The notes: generated by a model not told the origin, from the sequence alone. Positions 25,232 through 34,679 are shown, counted from the first letter of the stretch. The stretch: 64,000 nucleotides of DNA from DQWO01 sp964478545 (GCA_964478545.1 CAYZIS010000012.1:12882-76881); one strand, 5' to 3'. Made by a program: numbers and translations.

Positions 25232-27943
25232 ATGATCAACCGTTTTTCCTCCCGTCGACAACCACTGAGTCCTTCGTTCATCAAAGAAAAGTTGAAAGGG
25301 GCGGTTTCCTATGACCGCATTGCCGGTTTTTTCCGCTCTTCCTTGCTGGAAGTAGCCGGTGAGCAGCTGGAAACCATGGATGGAAAAATCAGGGTTGTCT
25401 GCAACTCCGATATTGATCAACGTGATGTCAGTACCGCCAAAGCGGCCCAGCTGGCCATGCGGAAATCATGGTGTTCCGGGAAACCGGAAATGTTGGGGGA
25501 AGGCAGCAAAGAACGCTTTGCCCGCCTATATGATTTACTGGCCAGTAAAAAACTTGAGGTTCGGGTTTTGCCGGATGATACTTTTGGGCTCATTCATGGC
25601 AAAGCCGGAGTAATTCACTATGGGGATGGACGTAAAACCTGCTTTATGGGCAGTGTGAATGAAAGCTTGAGCGCCTGGAAACTCAATTATGAACTGGTCT
25701 GGGAAGATGATTCAGCTGAGGGCATCGTTTGGGTCCAGGAAGAATTTGATGCCCTCTGGTTTCATCCCGATGCCATTCCTCTAAGTGATTTTGTCATCAC
25801 TGATATCCAACGGCTGGCAAACCGGGTGGAAATTCCAGTTGATGAATGGAAGAATGACCCTGAGGGGAACCCGGCTACCGGCGTGGTGGAAACACCTGTC
25901 TATCGAGCGAATTATGGTTTATGGGCTCACCAGAAATATTTTATCAAACTGGCTTATGAAGCCCACAAGCTTGCTGGCGCCCGCTTTGTTTTGGCTGATC
26001 AAGTGGGGCTGGGAAAGACGGTTCAACTTGCATTGAGTGCCATGTTGATGGTGCTGCAAGGGGAAAAACCGGTTCTAGTCATTGTTCCTAAACAGTTAAC
26101 CATGCAATGGCAGGATGAGTTGCGTGATCTGCTTGCCATTCCTTCCGCTGTCTGGACCGGACGGGAATGGCTCGACGAGCAGGGAATTGTTCACCCGGCA
26201 TCAGGTTTGGAATCAATCAGAAAATGTCCTCGCCGCATTGGCATTGTTTCACAGGGTTTGATTACCTCTGGCTCTGAGATTACGGATTATCTGAAAGAAT
26301 TGAAATTTGAATGCGTCATCGTCGATGAAGCCCATCGAGCCCGGCGTAAAAAAGTTAATGAACAGAGCATGTTTGAACCGGCCGACCCCAACAAACTCAT
26401 GCGTTTTCTCTGGGATATCAGCCGACAAACAAAAAGCATGCTTCTGGCTACCGCTACTCCGGTACAATTACACCCTATTGAAGCCTGGGATCTCCTGGAT
26501 ATCTTGGCCCGAGACAGTGATATGGTTTTGGGGAATATAATCAGCAGATGGCGCAAACCGGCAGAAGCTATCCCTGTAGTGATGGGAGAAGATGAAATTC
26601 CGCATGAACTTGGAGAAGCCTGGAGATGGATGAGAAATCCTTTGCCGCCGGCAGCTGAGGGCCGGGATTTCAGGTATCTGCGTCGAAAATTGGACCTGAA
26701 GGATGATGATTGTATTGCTCCTGGAGACAGCCTGGAAAATTTGCGACCCCCTGAAATTACCCGCCTGAAAAGTGTTATTCCAGATTTTGGCAGAAAGCAT
26801 AATCCATTCATTCGGCATATTGTCCGCCGGACCAGGAATTTTCTTGAAAAAACCATCGATCCAGCCACGGGGGAATCTTATCTGAAGCTGGTACGGGTTA
26901 AACTTTTTGGAGAAGAACCTGATGAGGCAATCATCCTGCCAGTCTACCTTCAAGACGCATATCAAGCCGCAGAAGAATTTTGTAGTTTGCTAAGTCAGCG
27001 GGTACGTGGTGCCGGGTTCTTGAAAACCCTGCTTTTACGGCGCATTGGAAGCACTATCTATGCCGGACGCCGAACTACGGAAAAAATGCTTAGTGAATGG
27101 GGGCAGGAAGAATGTACCACCAGCCCCTCAATGTTTGCAGAAGAAGATGACGTAATTTTACCCTCTGCCAATACCACAAACATGAAAGATATGACCACAA
27201 AAGAAAGATTGTCTTTGGAACGTTGTCTGAAAGCACTTGATGCCAGCCAGGACCAGGACCCCAAATATCATCAGGTTGTTGAATACCTGGTAAATAAGGA
27301 TTGGCTGGATATGGGATGCATTGTGTTTTCCCAGTATTTTGACTCTATCTGGTGGTTGGCGGGACAATTGTCAGAAGAACTGCATGATGAGATTATCGGG
27401 ATCTATGCCGGCGGAGCCCATTCCGGCACCATGCAGGCGGGGTTGTTCAAAAAAATAAGCCGGGATGATCTGAAGCTGAAAGTAAGCACAGGAGAAATTC
27501 GTCTTTTATTGGGCACCGATGCGGCCAGTGAAGGCCTGAATCTGCAGCGTTTGGGAGCGCTGATTAACCTGGATTTACCATGGAATCCGACACGGCTGGA
27601 ACAGCGGAAGGGACGCATACAGAGAATTGGCCAGGTACGTGATGAAATTTACGTTTATAACATGCGCTACCTGGGATCAGTGGAAGACCGGGTTCATGAG
27701 CTGCTTTCAAACCGATTGGAGGATATTCATGGTCTTTTTGGCCAGATCCCTGATATGTTGGAAGATGTCTGGATAGAGGTCGCCAACGGAGAGGTGGAAG
27801 AAGCTAAAAAACTGATTGAATCCGTCCACCCAAAACATCCTTTTGATGAAAAATATAACCGAGTGGCAGACATCGATTGGGAAAGCTGTGCTACGGTACT
27901 GGAGGAAAGTGATAAGCTGGAGATTTTGAGTAAGGGGTGGTGA
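25232..27943 (+). CDS. PLD-nuclease/SNF2 helicase fusion (predicted anti-phage)
   Basis: 903 aa. N-terminal phospholipase D-like domain (~1-200) with one HxK motif 'GLIHGKAGVIHYGDGRKTCFMGSVNES' at ~120. Then an SF2/SNF2 helicase: motif I 'DQVGLGKT' (~257), motif II 'DEAH' (~365), 'LLATATPVQ', motif V 'GTDAASEGLNLQ' and motif VI 'QRKGRIQRIGQ' (~790). This PLD plus helicase layout is the usual partner of the DUF499/DUF1156/DUF3780 set. It may translocate on and cut unmodified DNA; only one HKD half is present, so activity would need a dimer. No strong ribosome site. The 249-bp gap before it holds the candidate antitoxin. Confidence 0.9.
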   Translation: MINRFSSRRQPLSPSFIKEKLKGAVSYDRIAGFFRSSLLEVAGEQLETMDGKIRVVCNSDIDQRDVSTAKAAQLAMRKSWCSGKPEMLGEGSKERFARLYDLLASKKLEVRVLPDDTFGLIHGKAGVIHYGDGRKTCFMGSVNESLSAWKLNYELVWEDDSAEGIVWVQEEFDALWFHPDAIPLSDFVITDIQRLANRVEIPVDEWKNDPEGNPATGVVETPVYRANYGLWAHQKYFIKLAYEAHKLAGARFVLADQVGLGKTVQLALSAMLMVLQGEKPVLVIVPKQLTMQWQDELRDLLAIPSAVWTGREWLDEQGIVHPASGLESIRKCPRRIGIVSQGLITSGSEITDYLKELKFECVIVDEAHRARRKKVNEQSMFEPADPNKLMRFLWDISRQTKSMLLATATPVQLHPIEAWDLLDILARDSDMVLGNIISRWRKPAEAIPVVMGEDEIPHELGEAWRWMRNPLPPAAEGRDFRYLRRKLDLKDDDCIAPGDSLENLRPPEITRLKSVIPDFGRKHNPFIRHIVRRTRNFLEKTIDPATGESYLKLVRVKLFGEEPDEAIILPVYLQDAYQAAEEFCSLLSQRVRGAGFLKTLLLRRIGSTIYAGRRTTEKMLSEWGQEECTTSPSMFAEEDDVILPSANTTNMKDMTTKERLSLERCLKALDASQDQDPKYHQVVEYLVNKDWLDMGCIVFSQYFDSIWWLAGQLSEELHDEIIGIYAGGAHSGTMQAGLFKKISRDDLKLKVSTGEIRLLLGTDAASEGLNLQRLGALINLDLPWNPTRLEQRKGRIQRIGQVRDEIYVYNMRYLGSVEDRVHELLSNRLEDIHGLFGQIPDMLEDVWIEVANGEVEEAKKLIESVHPKHPFDEKYNRVADIDWESCATVLEESDKLEILSKGW

Positions 27944-27993
27944 GGGTGAGGTGGTGGTTTGCGCTTTCTATCTAGACATGCCCAGAGGGCAAA

Positions 27994-30900
27994 ATGAATT
28001 TTGATTTCGAAGCCGCGACTATTGCAACTCTAGCCGATTCGTCTAGTTGGCCACAACAACGGCTAGAACTTGTAACGTGGTTCAGGGAAAATGCCTTACC
28101 CTTGGCTGAAGCATACGAGGGAGCTATATTACTTCTCAGTAATGAAAGATTTCCTGGACGCGTTCATTTCATTGCTCATGCTGTACGAGATATTGCTGAT
28201 CGCTTAATTTATGTACTTGATCCGCAACAGCCCAGCAATAGAGTCCAGTATGAAAATGAATTGGATAAAATCGAAAAAGAATGGCCTTCAATTGCAACCT
28301 TTAATGGTGATAGTGAAATTGATGTAACGATAGCAATTAGTTACAATGTGGGTCTTAGAATAAATGATCTTGTGGAGGCTCATCGAGCCAGAAGGAAACG
28401 ACCTTCAAATTATGAACTTTTATTCAGATATTTAATGCATAATGAACCATTACATGGTGAAATAAACCAAAGACTTGTAAGTGATTTCAAGAAAACCCGG
28501 CAATGGTTTATGGGAAATACTCATCTTCGGAAAGAACCGTTAATCGTTACCGAAACAGAGTTGCAAATTCAATTCAATAAATTTGAAGGAATGATGCACA
28601 GTTTCGTGGGTAATTTTTTTACAGTGATAAAAGAAATCGATGAAATCCTACAACAAACCAACAAACCAACGAGTGAACTACTTGAAGCGACTATTCCCCT
28701 TATAAGTTCGCCCCAACATGAGAGGTACTTTTTCTCTCGTTTAGAAAACCCTTATTGGGTTGGGCTTCTTCATAAGCGAAAGTTTTTTGCTCATCAACCG
28801 AAAGCTGAACGTTTTGAAAATGGTGTTCACTTTCCTCAGTGGGCACCATCCAAATATCTTGCTCGGATGGCTAAATATCTTCCCGCTGAAGTTGCCGATA
28901 TTTTCGCCGCTATGAAAACTGATAATGCCGCCATTATCGGCGATATGATTGAGGCGGCTCGGGCAATGCCAGCTGACGTGGCGGCAACCCTGGTACCTTC
29001 TGTTTGCCAAGCCGTCAAGGAAGGTGTTTTATGGATATATTTCAAAGAAGCCGTTAAACTCAGCGTCTATTTGGTTAAGGGAGGCAAAATATCCGCAGCC
29101 ATGACTTTGGTTGAAGCCTTGTTTACCCCCTCGTTATCGGAAGGACAGGTTGAACTTAACCAGATGGACGAATACTGGTATGCGGCAGGACTTAAAAAAA
29201 TAGTGCCAGTGTTGGCGGCTCAGGGGGAGGTGGCGAGCAAATTTCTTTCGCTGCTGTGTGATTGGCTTAAAATCTTTGTTCAGGCCATGAAATATGTTGA
29301 TCTGGATACTGGATCTGACAATTCCCAGATATGGCGGCCGGCTATTGAAGAGCATGAGCAGAATAATGATTATGAGTTTGCAAGTGTTATGGTCGGGTTT
29401 GTCAGGGAAGGATTTGAACGGGCAATTCACAAAAATAATCTATTACTGGCTAAAGCCTTGGAAATAGTCGACCAACATCAATACCTGGTTTTTAAAAGAA
29501 TCCGAATCCATTTAATCAATGAATTTGCTGAAGAAAATTGCGAGCTGGTACGGCAGGTAATAATGGACTATAGCCTGTTTGAAAACTCTTGGTACAAACA
29601 TGAGTATGCAATGCTGGCAGGCAAGCGACTGACTTTTTTGACCCCTGACGAACGTAAAGAATGGCTAGGTTGGATTGATGCCGGGCCGGATATGTCTAAC
29701 TACGATGAATGGTTTAGAACCCATCGTGGTTGCGATGCAACTGATGAAGATCGTGAAAGTTATATACAGTACTGGCAGTTCGAGAAGCTGCATTGGGTTC
29801 GAGATCATCTGACTGGAGAGAGGCGTACATTTTATGATGAAATGCTCAAGAAACACGGCGAGCCTGAATTAGCAGACCTGAATATCCGTTCAGGGTCAAC
29901 AAGGTGGGGGAATGAAAGCCCCATAACTCTTGATGCGCTTATGAAAATATCTTTTGATGAAGTGGTAACAAAGGTTTCATCTTGGGAACCTGAAGAACCT
30001 CGAGCTATGGGACCTAATATTGAGGGACTAGCGTCAACTTTCAAACAATACGTCGGCAACAGCCCGGTTGAGTTTTCAAGTCGGGCTGAAGCATTGGTTG
30101 AAAAACCGGCCATTTTTGTCAGGGAGTTTATCAGCCAGATGAATGAAACTGTAAAAAATGGTGTAAAGATTGATGTTTCTGCTGTTCTCAGGCTGTGTCA
30201 ATGGGTGGTGGAGTGTCCCATTAAAGAACGCATGGCAACACCGTATGAGCATGAAGGATTGATAGATCAGGATTGGCAGTGGACTAGAGATGAGATTTGC
30301 CGGTTTATAGAAAATGTTTGTAAAGCCATGGACGGAGAATCCCCAAAATATCCACTGGATAATCTTCGTCAATCGATATGGCAACTGCTTAACGTTCTTT
30401 GCTATGCTCCCATACAGTCAAATATTATTGATGATACTTCTCCCGTTGACCCTCGCAACCATGATTATCTTACTTTGGGTATCAATTCGTCGCGTGGCAA
30501 GGCGGTAGAGGCGGCTCTGGCGTATGCCAAGTGGATTGGAAATAATCTGAAAACCTCAGCAAATAACCGTGAAAATGTTCCTGGTGGCTTTGCTTCTATT
30601 CCTGAAGTGCGGGAAATGCTGGAGTGGCAGATAGCTCCCGACAATCGAAGTGCAGAGGCTTTATCAATCATTGGTGTCTATATCAGTTTGCTCTACTTGA
30701 TAGATAGAGATTGGTTGTCAAAGGTGGCAAACCAACTTTTCGATTTGGAAAGTATTGAAAAAACACCACCAGCGATTGCAGGATGGGCGGCATGGAATGC
30801 ATTCCTCGTCTGGGGTCATGCCCATATTGAATTTTACCAGATGTTTAAGAGTCAGTTTGCTTATACGGTGGAGCAGGCCGAGGAGATTGAAATTACTGAA

Positions 30901-31521
30901 AGTTCACGTGCACAACCGATGTTCCGCCTTGGCGAGCATTTGATGTTGCTTTACGGTCGTGGCCAGCTAAATCTGGACGATGCCGAAAGTTTGCTATCGC
31001 GTTTTTTAACCAATTCAAATTCTGAGATCAGAAGATATGCCATCCGTTTTGTCGGCCAAAGCTTGAAAGGAAATAAAGAAGTTCCAACTGAGATTATAGG
31101 TAGATTCCAGATTTTATGGGAAAAATATTGGCCTACAATTGGGAAAACAGAAGCCGAAGAAAAATCCGATGCCTATCTTTTTGGCACATGGTTTTCATCC
31201 GGACAATTCCCATCCCAATGGGCATTGGAACAACTTGGAAAGTTTATTGATGTTATTCCGTTGCCAGAACCAAACGATTCTATCATGAAACAATTGGCAA
31301 AAATTTCAAATATAGATATCGTGATGACGATACGAATTCTCGACCGGATAATTCGTGCAGATCGGGAAGGTTGGCGAATTCATGGATGGCAAGAACCCGC
31401 AATGCAGATTCTACATGCTGGAATTGAATCTGGCAATGATGGCTCCCGCCGAATGGCAGTTGACCTTATCAATTATCTAGGGAGACGTGGTTATACTGAT
31501 TTTGGGAAACTGCTCGATTGA
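27994..31521 (+). CDS. Large helical protein of unknown function closing the defence operon
   Basis: 1175 aa, not recognised. It looks almost wholly alpha-helical, with HEAT-like repeats suggested by segments such as 'SEIRRYAIRFVGQSLKG' and 'GSRRMAVDLINYLGRRGY' near the C-terminus. No Walker motif, nuclease motif, signal peptide or membrane segment seen. The N-terminal 'AYEGAILLLSNERFPGRVHFIAHAVRDIADRL' looks like a small separate domain. It starts 50 bp after the helicase with AGAGGG upstream, same strand, so it is probably part of the operon. It is more AT-rich than its neighbours, especially from ~28000 to 28740. Could be a scaffold or phage sensor; this is speculation. Confidence 0.8.
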   Translation: MNFDFEAATIATLADSSSWPQQRLELVTWFRENALPLAEAYEGAILLLSNERFPGRVHFIAHAVRDIADRLIYVLDPQQPSNRVQYENELDKIEKEWPSIATFNGDSEIDVTIAISYNVGLRINDLVEAHRARRKRPSNYELLFRYLMHNEPLHGEINQRLVSDFKKTRQWFMGNTHLRKEPLIVTETELQIQFNKFEGMMHSFVGNFFTVIKEIDEILQQTNKPTSELLEATIPLISSPQHERYFFSRLENPYWVGLLHKRKFFAHQPKAERFENGVHFPQWAPSKYLARMAKYLPAEVADIFAAMKTDNAAIIGDMIEAARAMPADVAATLVPSVCQAVKEGVLWIYFKEAVKLSVYLVKGGKISAAMTLVEALFTPSLSEGQVELNQMDEYWYAAGLKKIVPVLAAQGEVASKFLSLLCDWLKIFVQAMKYVDLDTGSDNSQIWRPAIEEHEQNNDYEFASVMVGFVREGFERAIHKNNLLLAKALEIVDQHQYLVFKRIRIHLINEFAEENCELVRQVIMDYSLFENSWYKHEYAMLAGKRLTFLTPDERKEWLGWIDAGPDMSNYDEWFRTHRGCDATDEDRESYIQYWQFEKLHWVRDHLTGERRTFYDEMLKKHGEPELADLNIRSGSTRWGNESPITLDALMKISFDEVVTKVSSWEPEEPRAMGPNIEGLASTFKQYVGNSPVEFSSRAEALVEKPAIFVREFISQMNETVKNGVKIDVSAVLRLCQWVVECPIKERMATPYEHEGLIDQDWQWTRDEICRFIENVCKAMDGESPKYPLDNLRQSIWQLLNVLCYAPIQSNIIDDTSPVDPRNHDYLTLGINSSRGKAVEAALAYAKWIGNNLKTSANNRENVPGGFASIPEVREMLEWQIAPDNRSAEALSIIGVYISLLYLIDRDWLSKVANQLFDLESIEKTPPAIAGWAAWNAFLVWGHAHIEFYQMFKSQFAYTVEQAEEIEITESSRAQPMFRLGEHLMLLYGRGQLNLDDAESLLSRFLTNSNSEIRRYAIRFVGQSLKGNKEVPTEIIGRFQILWEKYWPTIGKTEAEEKSDAYLFGTWFSSGQFPSQWALEQLGKFIDVIPLPEPNDSIMKQLAKISNIDIVMTIRILDRIIRADREGWRIHGWQEPAMQILHAGIESGNDGSRRMAVDLINYLGRRGYTDFGKLLD

Positions 31522-31587
31522 TTAAGTGTATAATGAACTCCCTGGAAAAACTGAGGTGGTCCCTCCTTTGAAAAGGGTAATAAACAA

Positions 31588-32298
31588 TCAGCGCTCAACT
31601 AGAATGCTCTTTAAGACATAATCTCGAAATGACTGTTCATTAGTAAAAAAACGATACCCAACTTTATTGGCAACCGCTTCGGTATCTGGCCCCTCATCAA
31701 TAAGCAGAGCTACCGGTTGACTAAGGCCCTCCTGTAACCCATTCGGCCATGCAAGGTCGAAAACGGCTAATGGTTGGTCAGTATATTCATCGATTACCTC
31801 AAAAAGAAACTCCCCTTCAGGCAACCCCATTTCAAGAACCCACTGATTAATTTCCAGTAAAAGATCTTCTTCTTCCTCACTGGTTACCCCACCGGGAATG
31901 ATCGTTTCAGCTGTATGAACCGGCGGTTTTCGCTCGTCAATTGGTCGCTCAGGAATTTTTCCGGCCAGCAAAGTATCAAGAAATTCATTAGCTGCTTTAG
32001 CCAACAACTGACGACGAGCAGCCAAAAAATCAAGGTATCTCTCCGGCTGCCAGAGGTCACGGTCCATGGAGATCCAGTGAGATTCAACCGCGCCGGGATT
32101 TTTATCGCAATATTCTTCCAGGTACTCAGCCGGATATCGGTCAGAAACCTCCAGGTTCGTGGATTGGGTTAGAAAAGTAAAATTGGCAATAGCGTTGACC
32201 TGTGGCCCTTCATATCCATGTTTGTAGAGCATTGCTTTAGGGAAAATGTGGTGCACCTGAAGAGTGCTCAGTTTCCCTATCCCATGTTTAACAAGATT
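31588..32298 (-). pseudogene. GmrSD-type (DUF262/DUF1524) restriction enzyme, 3' remnant
   Basis: The fragment keeps the HNH-containing C-terminal part: 'LSTLQVHHIFPKAMLYKHGYEGPQVNAIANFTFLTQSTNLEVSDRYPAEYLEEY', followed by ~150 residues with an acidic C-terminal domain. The reading frame can be followed to a stop at about 32299. The large N-terminal DUF262 NTPase part and any start with a ribosome site are absent; the first GTG (32256) falls inside the HNH motif. Intact family members cut glucosylated or modified DNA (type IV). Here the gene is truncated and very likely inactive. Convergent with the 1175-aa gene. Confidence 0.75.
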
Positions 32299-32442
32299 TT
32301 AGTAAAAAAGGCTATTTGCACCCAAAAAACTTAAAAAAAGTCAATAAAATCAAGGGGTGAATTGCCAATTTTCATTTGTAGTGCCAGTCGACCTTTTTTT
32401 AAGCTATTTAAGATGCAACCCTTCACTTCTTTTCTTTTACCC

Positions 32443-32471
32443 TTGACTTGACCATTTGAGTTGACTATTAT
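32443..32471 (+). promoter_or_regulatory. Promoter of the Phd/PIN toxin-antitoxin pair
   Basis: TTGACT (32443-32448), 17-bp spacer, TATTAT (32466-32471). A second TTGACT at 32461-32466 forms a direct repeat overlapping the spacer and -10, a possible binding site for the antitoxin. AAAGGAG follows 12 bases before the ATG region. Confidence 0.7.
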
Positions 32472-32498
32472 ATTATTTACAGTAAAGGAGATGACAAT

Positions 32499-32732
32499 AT
32501 GAAAACTATGGGAATAAGCAAATTCAAATCACATGCCTTGAAAATTTTGGACCAAGTCGCTAAAACACAGGAAATTATTGTTATAACAAAGCGAGGGAAA
32601 CCATTAGCCCAAATAACACCTTATCGTAATGCTGATATAAATCCTAAAGCAGGAAAACTTTCTGATGCTCTTGTTTTTGAAAAAGACATCATTTCACCTC
32701 TGGGTGAGGAAATATGGGATGCCTGCAAGTGA
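32499..32732 (+). CDS. Phd/YefM-family antitoxin
   Basis: 77 aa. N-terminal Phd fold: 'MGISKFKSHALKILDQVAKTQEIIVITKRGKPLAQITPY', the DNA-binding dimer part, and a C-terminal toxin-binding tail ending 'SPLGEEIWDACK'. Ribosome site AAAGGAG precedes the ATG by about eight bases. It overlaps the PIN-domain toxin gene, the usual antitoxin-toxin order of type II systems, and its own strong promoter lies just upstream. Confidence 0.9.
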   Translation: MKTMGISKFKSHALKILDQVAKTQEIIVITKRGKPLAQITPYRNADINPKAGKLSDALVFEKDIISPLGEEIWDACK

Positions 32733-33127
32733 TATACCTGCTCGATACTCACACTTGGATCTGGTGGAATATGAATCCACAAAAGTTATCGCCAAGGGTT
32801 AAAGAAATCATTGGCGATACAAGCATGTATGAGGAAATGCTTTTATCCGCAATATCTCCATGGGAATTCAGCAAACTTCTTGAGAAAAAAAGAATCGGTA
32901 TTTCCTGTAATCCGGAGGATTGGATACATTCTGCCATTAATATGCCAAAACTGAAACTAGTACCTCTCTCCCCCGTTTTATCATACCGTTCAACGGTGCT
33001 TCCCCAGCCTTTCCATAATGATCCAGCTGATCAAATTATTGTCGCAACGGCGCGCGAGGAAAATGCCACCATTCTGAGCAAAGACGAAAGAATTCTTGCT
33101 TATAAAAATGTTCGAAGTCTCTGGTAA
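32714..33127 (+). CDS. PIN-domain toxin (VapC-like)
   Basis: ~133-137 aa. PIN RNase fold: first acidic residue in 'YLLDTHTWIWW', Glu in 'ISPWEFSKLLEKKRI', and 'DPADQIIVATAREENATILSKDERI' with the remaining acidic ligands. It probably cleaves tRNA or mRNA. Start is uncertain: ATG 32714 has GAGGA only three bases upstream, while GTG 32729 overlaps the antitoxin stop as GTGA and gives the compact start VIYLLDTHTW typical of the family. Last gene of the island before a tRNA-like remnant. Confidence 0.88.
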   Translation: MGCLQVIYLLDTHTWIWWNMNPQKLSPRVKEIIGDTSMYEEMLLSAISPWEFSKLLEKKRIGISCNPEDWIHSAINMPKLKLVPLSPVLSYRSTVLPQPFHNDPADQIIVATAREENATILSKDERILAYKNVRSLW

Positions 33128-33170
33128 TCATTAAAAGCGTCGTCAAATAAACCACTTCTTTTAATTTACA

Positions 33171-33197
33171 GAGCATCTGAGTACGGATCAGAAGACC
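33171..33197 (+). pseudogene. tRNA-Arg(ACG)-like anticodon-arm remnant
   Basis: AGAGCATCTGAGTACGGATC followed by AGAAGACC matches the tRNA-Arg at 8242-8270 in 24 of 28 positions, with a perfect anticodon stem TCTGA/TCAGA and loop GTACGGA. D-arm 5' part, T-arm and acceptor are missing. It may mark the far end of the defence island or an old att site. Confidence 0.45.
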
Positions 33198-33225
33198 ACT
33201 AAAAACCCCTTGAAAGGAGGATAAG

Positions 33226-33582
33226 ATGATCAGAACAATTTTTGCAACCCTTTTCTTACTGCTGTTCACCGCCATTTCGGCAGCTGCCGGTAGCAGCTAC
33301 ATGGTGACATTCCAAACCACCGATTGCAATGGCGATACGGGTATTGCTTCCGTAGAAATTAACCGCATTTACAAGATCGAGACGGTGGAATGTGACCCGC
33401 CGTACCAGGCTGCCAAACGCAAGCAGGTACTGGTAACCTCAAAGGCCCTCCATGACAGCTACGATGTATTCACTATGGATGAAAAAGAAAGCATCAATAT
33501 CCAGAAACAGATTCAGGCCTATATGGACGCCCGGCGCAAGCTGCTGGAAAACGGCAGCCCGATCATACTCCATGACAACTGA
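33226..33582 (+). CDS. Small secreted protein of unknown function
   Basis: 118 aa. Signal peptide 'MIRTIFATLFLLLFTAISAAAG', mature part ~96 aa with two Cys ('TTDCNGD' and 'VECDPPY') that may form a disulfide and a basic helical C-terminus. Strong ribosome site AAAGGAGG five bases before ATG 33226. Family not recognised. It is the first gene after the defence island, and it converges with the amine oxidase gene four bases downstream. Confidence 0.75.
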   Translation: MIRTIFATLFLLLFTAISAAAGSSYMVTFQTTDCNGDTGIASVEINRIYKIETVECDPPYQAAKRKQVLVTSKALHDSYDVFTMDEKESINIQKQIQAYMDARRKLLENGSPIILHDN

Positions 33583-33585
33583 GAA

Positions 33586-34656
33586 CTAGCCTACGGCCCG
33601 TTCGGCGGCCGCCAAGGCGCCCTCCAGATAGCCGCCTTGATCTTCTGTCGTTTCCGTCCCCGCGAAGCGGATGATTCCATTCCAAAAACTTGATTTCCCC
33701 GCCGGTGGATGATAACGGGGATGCTCCCGCATGGGAGCTTTATCTATATAGGTGGCGGTATAAGGCTCATTGGCCCAATCCTGATAGAAGTAACTGGCTG
33801 GATACTGAGCTTGGTCGCCAAACAAGATGGCCAACTGGACCAGCATTGCCTCAATCAGTAAATCTTTATTGCCCCGCCCGGCGGCCGGGAGCCCCACAAA
33901 GCTCATAATCCCATAGGGGCCTTCATCATCGTTGGAGCCATCGTGAATCTCCACCATGGGACCGCGCTGACTGAAGGCCTGGCCGGAAAGATTGTCAGCC
34001 CGCCAGAACGGTTGTTCATACACCGCGTAAAATTTCGCTTGTCCCGCCATCCAGGTGCCGATTTTCAGCATCGATTGACAAAGATTGTCGGAAAGATCGG
34101 GATCAAACAGGATGCTGGAAGCAATAAGCCGCGGCGGCAGGGCCAAAATCACCCGTTTTGCCTCGTAGCAGGCGATGGGTTCCTGCTCTAGTTTGCCAAC
34201 GCTCACCCGTGCTCCATCATCGCTTTTTTCAATGTTGCAGACAGGATGATTGAGCTTTATCGCCCCGAGCGGAATTTCCCTGGACAGACCTTCTATTAAT
34301 GCCATCATTCCTCCCCGCAAACGCCAGGAGGGCGGTTCCATGGGGTAGCCACTGACATTGCGAACGTCACCGCTGGGCCCCTGGTAACGTCCCAAGCCTG
34401 TTTCAAACTGCCGATATGGACTCAGTCCCAGGGTTTTTACCAGTTTCACCATTCTCGGCTGAATATCCGGCCAAAACCATGAAGGTCCCATATCAGCATA
34501 CAGCATCCCGCATTGAGGGCTGAGAATGCGGCCACCTAGACGGCTCCGTGCTTCCAATACTACAAAAGATTTCCCCTGCTTCGCCAGCAAATAAGCGGCA
34601 TACAAACCACTAAGGCCGGCACCAACAATCAAAGTCTCAACCGATTCTACTCGCAT
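33586..34656 (-). CDS. FAD-dependent amine oxidase family protein
   Basis: 356 aa. N-terminal dinucleotide motif 'TLIVGAGLSGLYAAYLLAKQGKSFVVLEARSRLGGRI' (GxGxxG, Glu, and the following GGR of the amine-oxidase family). C-terminal FAD-binding 'IRFAGTETTEDQGGYLEGALAAAERAV'. It oxidises amines or carries out related flavin chemistry; the substrate cannot be told. No signal peptide. Slightly shorter than monoamine oxidases (~450), closer to putrescine-oxidase-like bacterial forms. It is followed on the same strand upstream by nothing in frame; the membrane-protein gene starts 24 bp away on the same strand. Confidence 0.88.
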   Translation of the reverse strand: MRVESVETLIVGAGLSGLYAAYLLAKQGKSFVVLEARSRLGGRILSPQCGMLYADMGPSWFWPDIQPRMVKLVKTLGLSPYRQFETGLGRYQGPSGDVRNVSGYPMEPPSWRLRGGMMALIEGLSREIPLGAIKLNHPVCNIEKSDDGARVSVGKLEQEPIACYEAKRVILALPPRLIASSILFDPDLSDNLCQSMLKIGTWMAGQAKFYAVYEQPFWRADNLSGQAFSQRGPMVEIHDGSNDDEGPYGIMSFVGLPAAGRGNKDLLIEAMLVQLAILFGDQAQYPASYFYQDWANEPYTATYIDKAPMREHPRYHPPAGKSSFWNGIIRFAGTETTEDQGGYLEGALAAAERAVG

Positions 34657-34679
34657 GTAATTCTTCCCATTTTCCTTCT

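Noticed and set aside
17648..27943. Assignment as classical DISARM or BREX
   Set aside because: No DUF1998 (drmB), BrxA/B, PglZ or BrxL-type gene is present; the DUF499/DUF3780 pair points to a different set.
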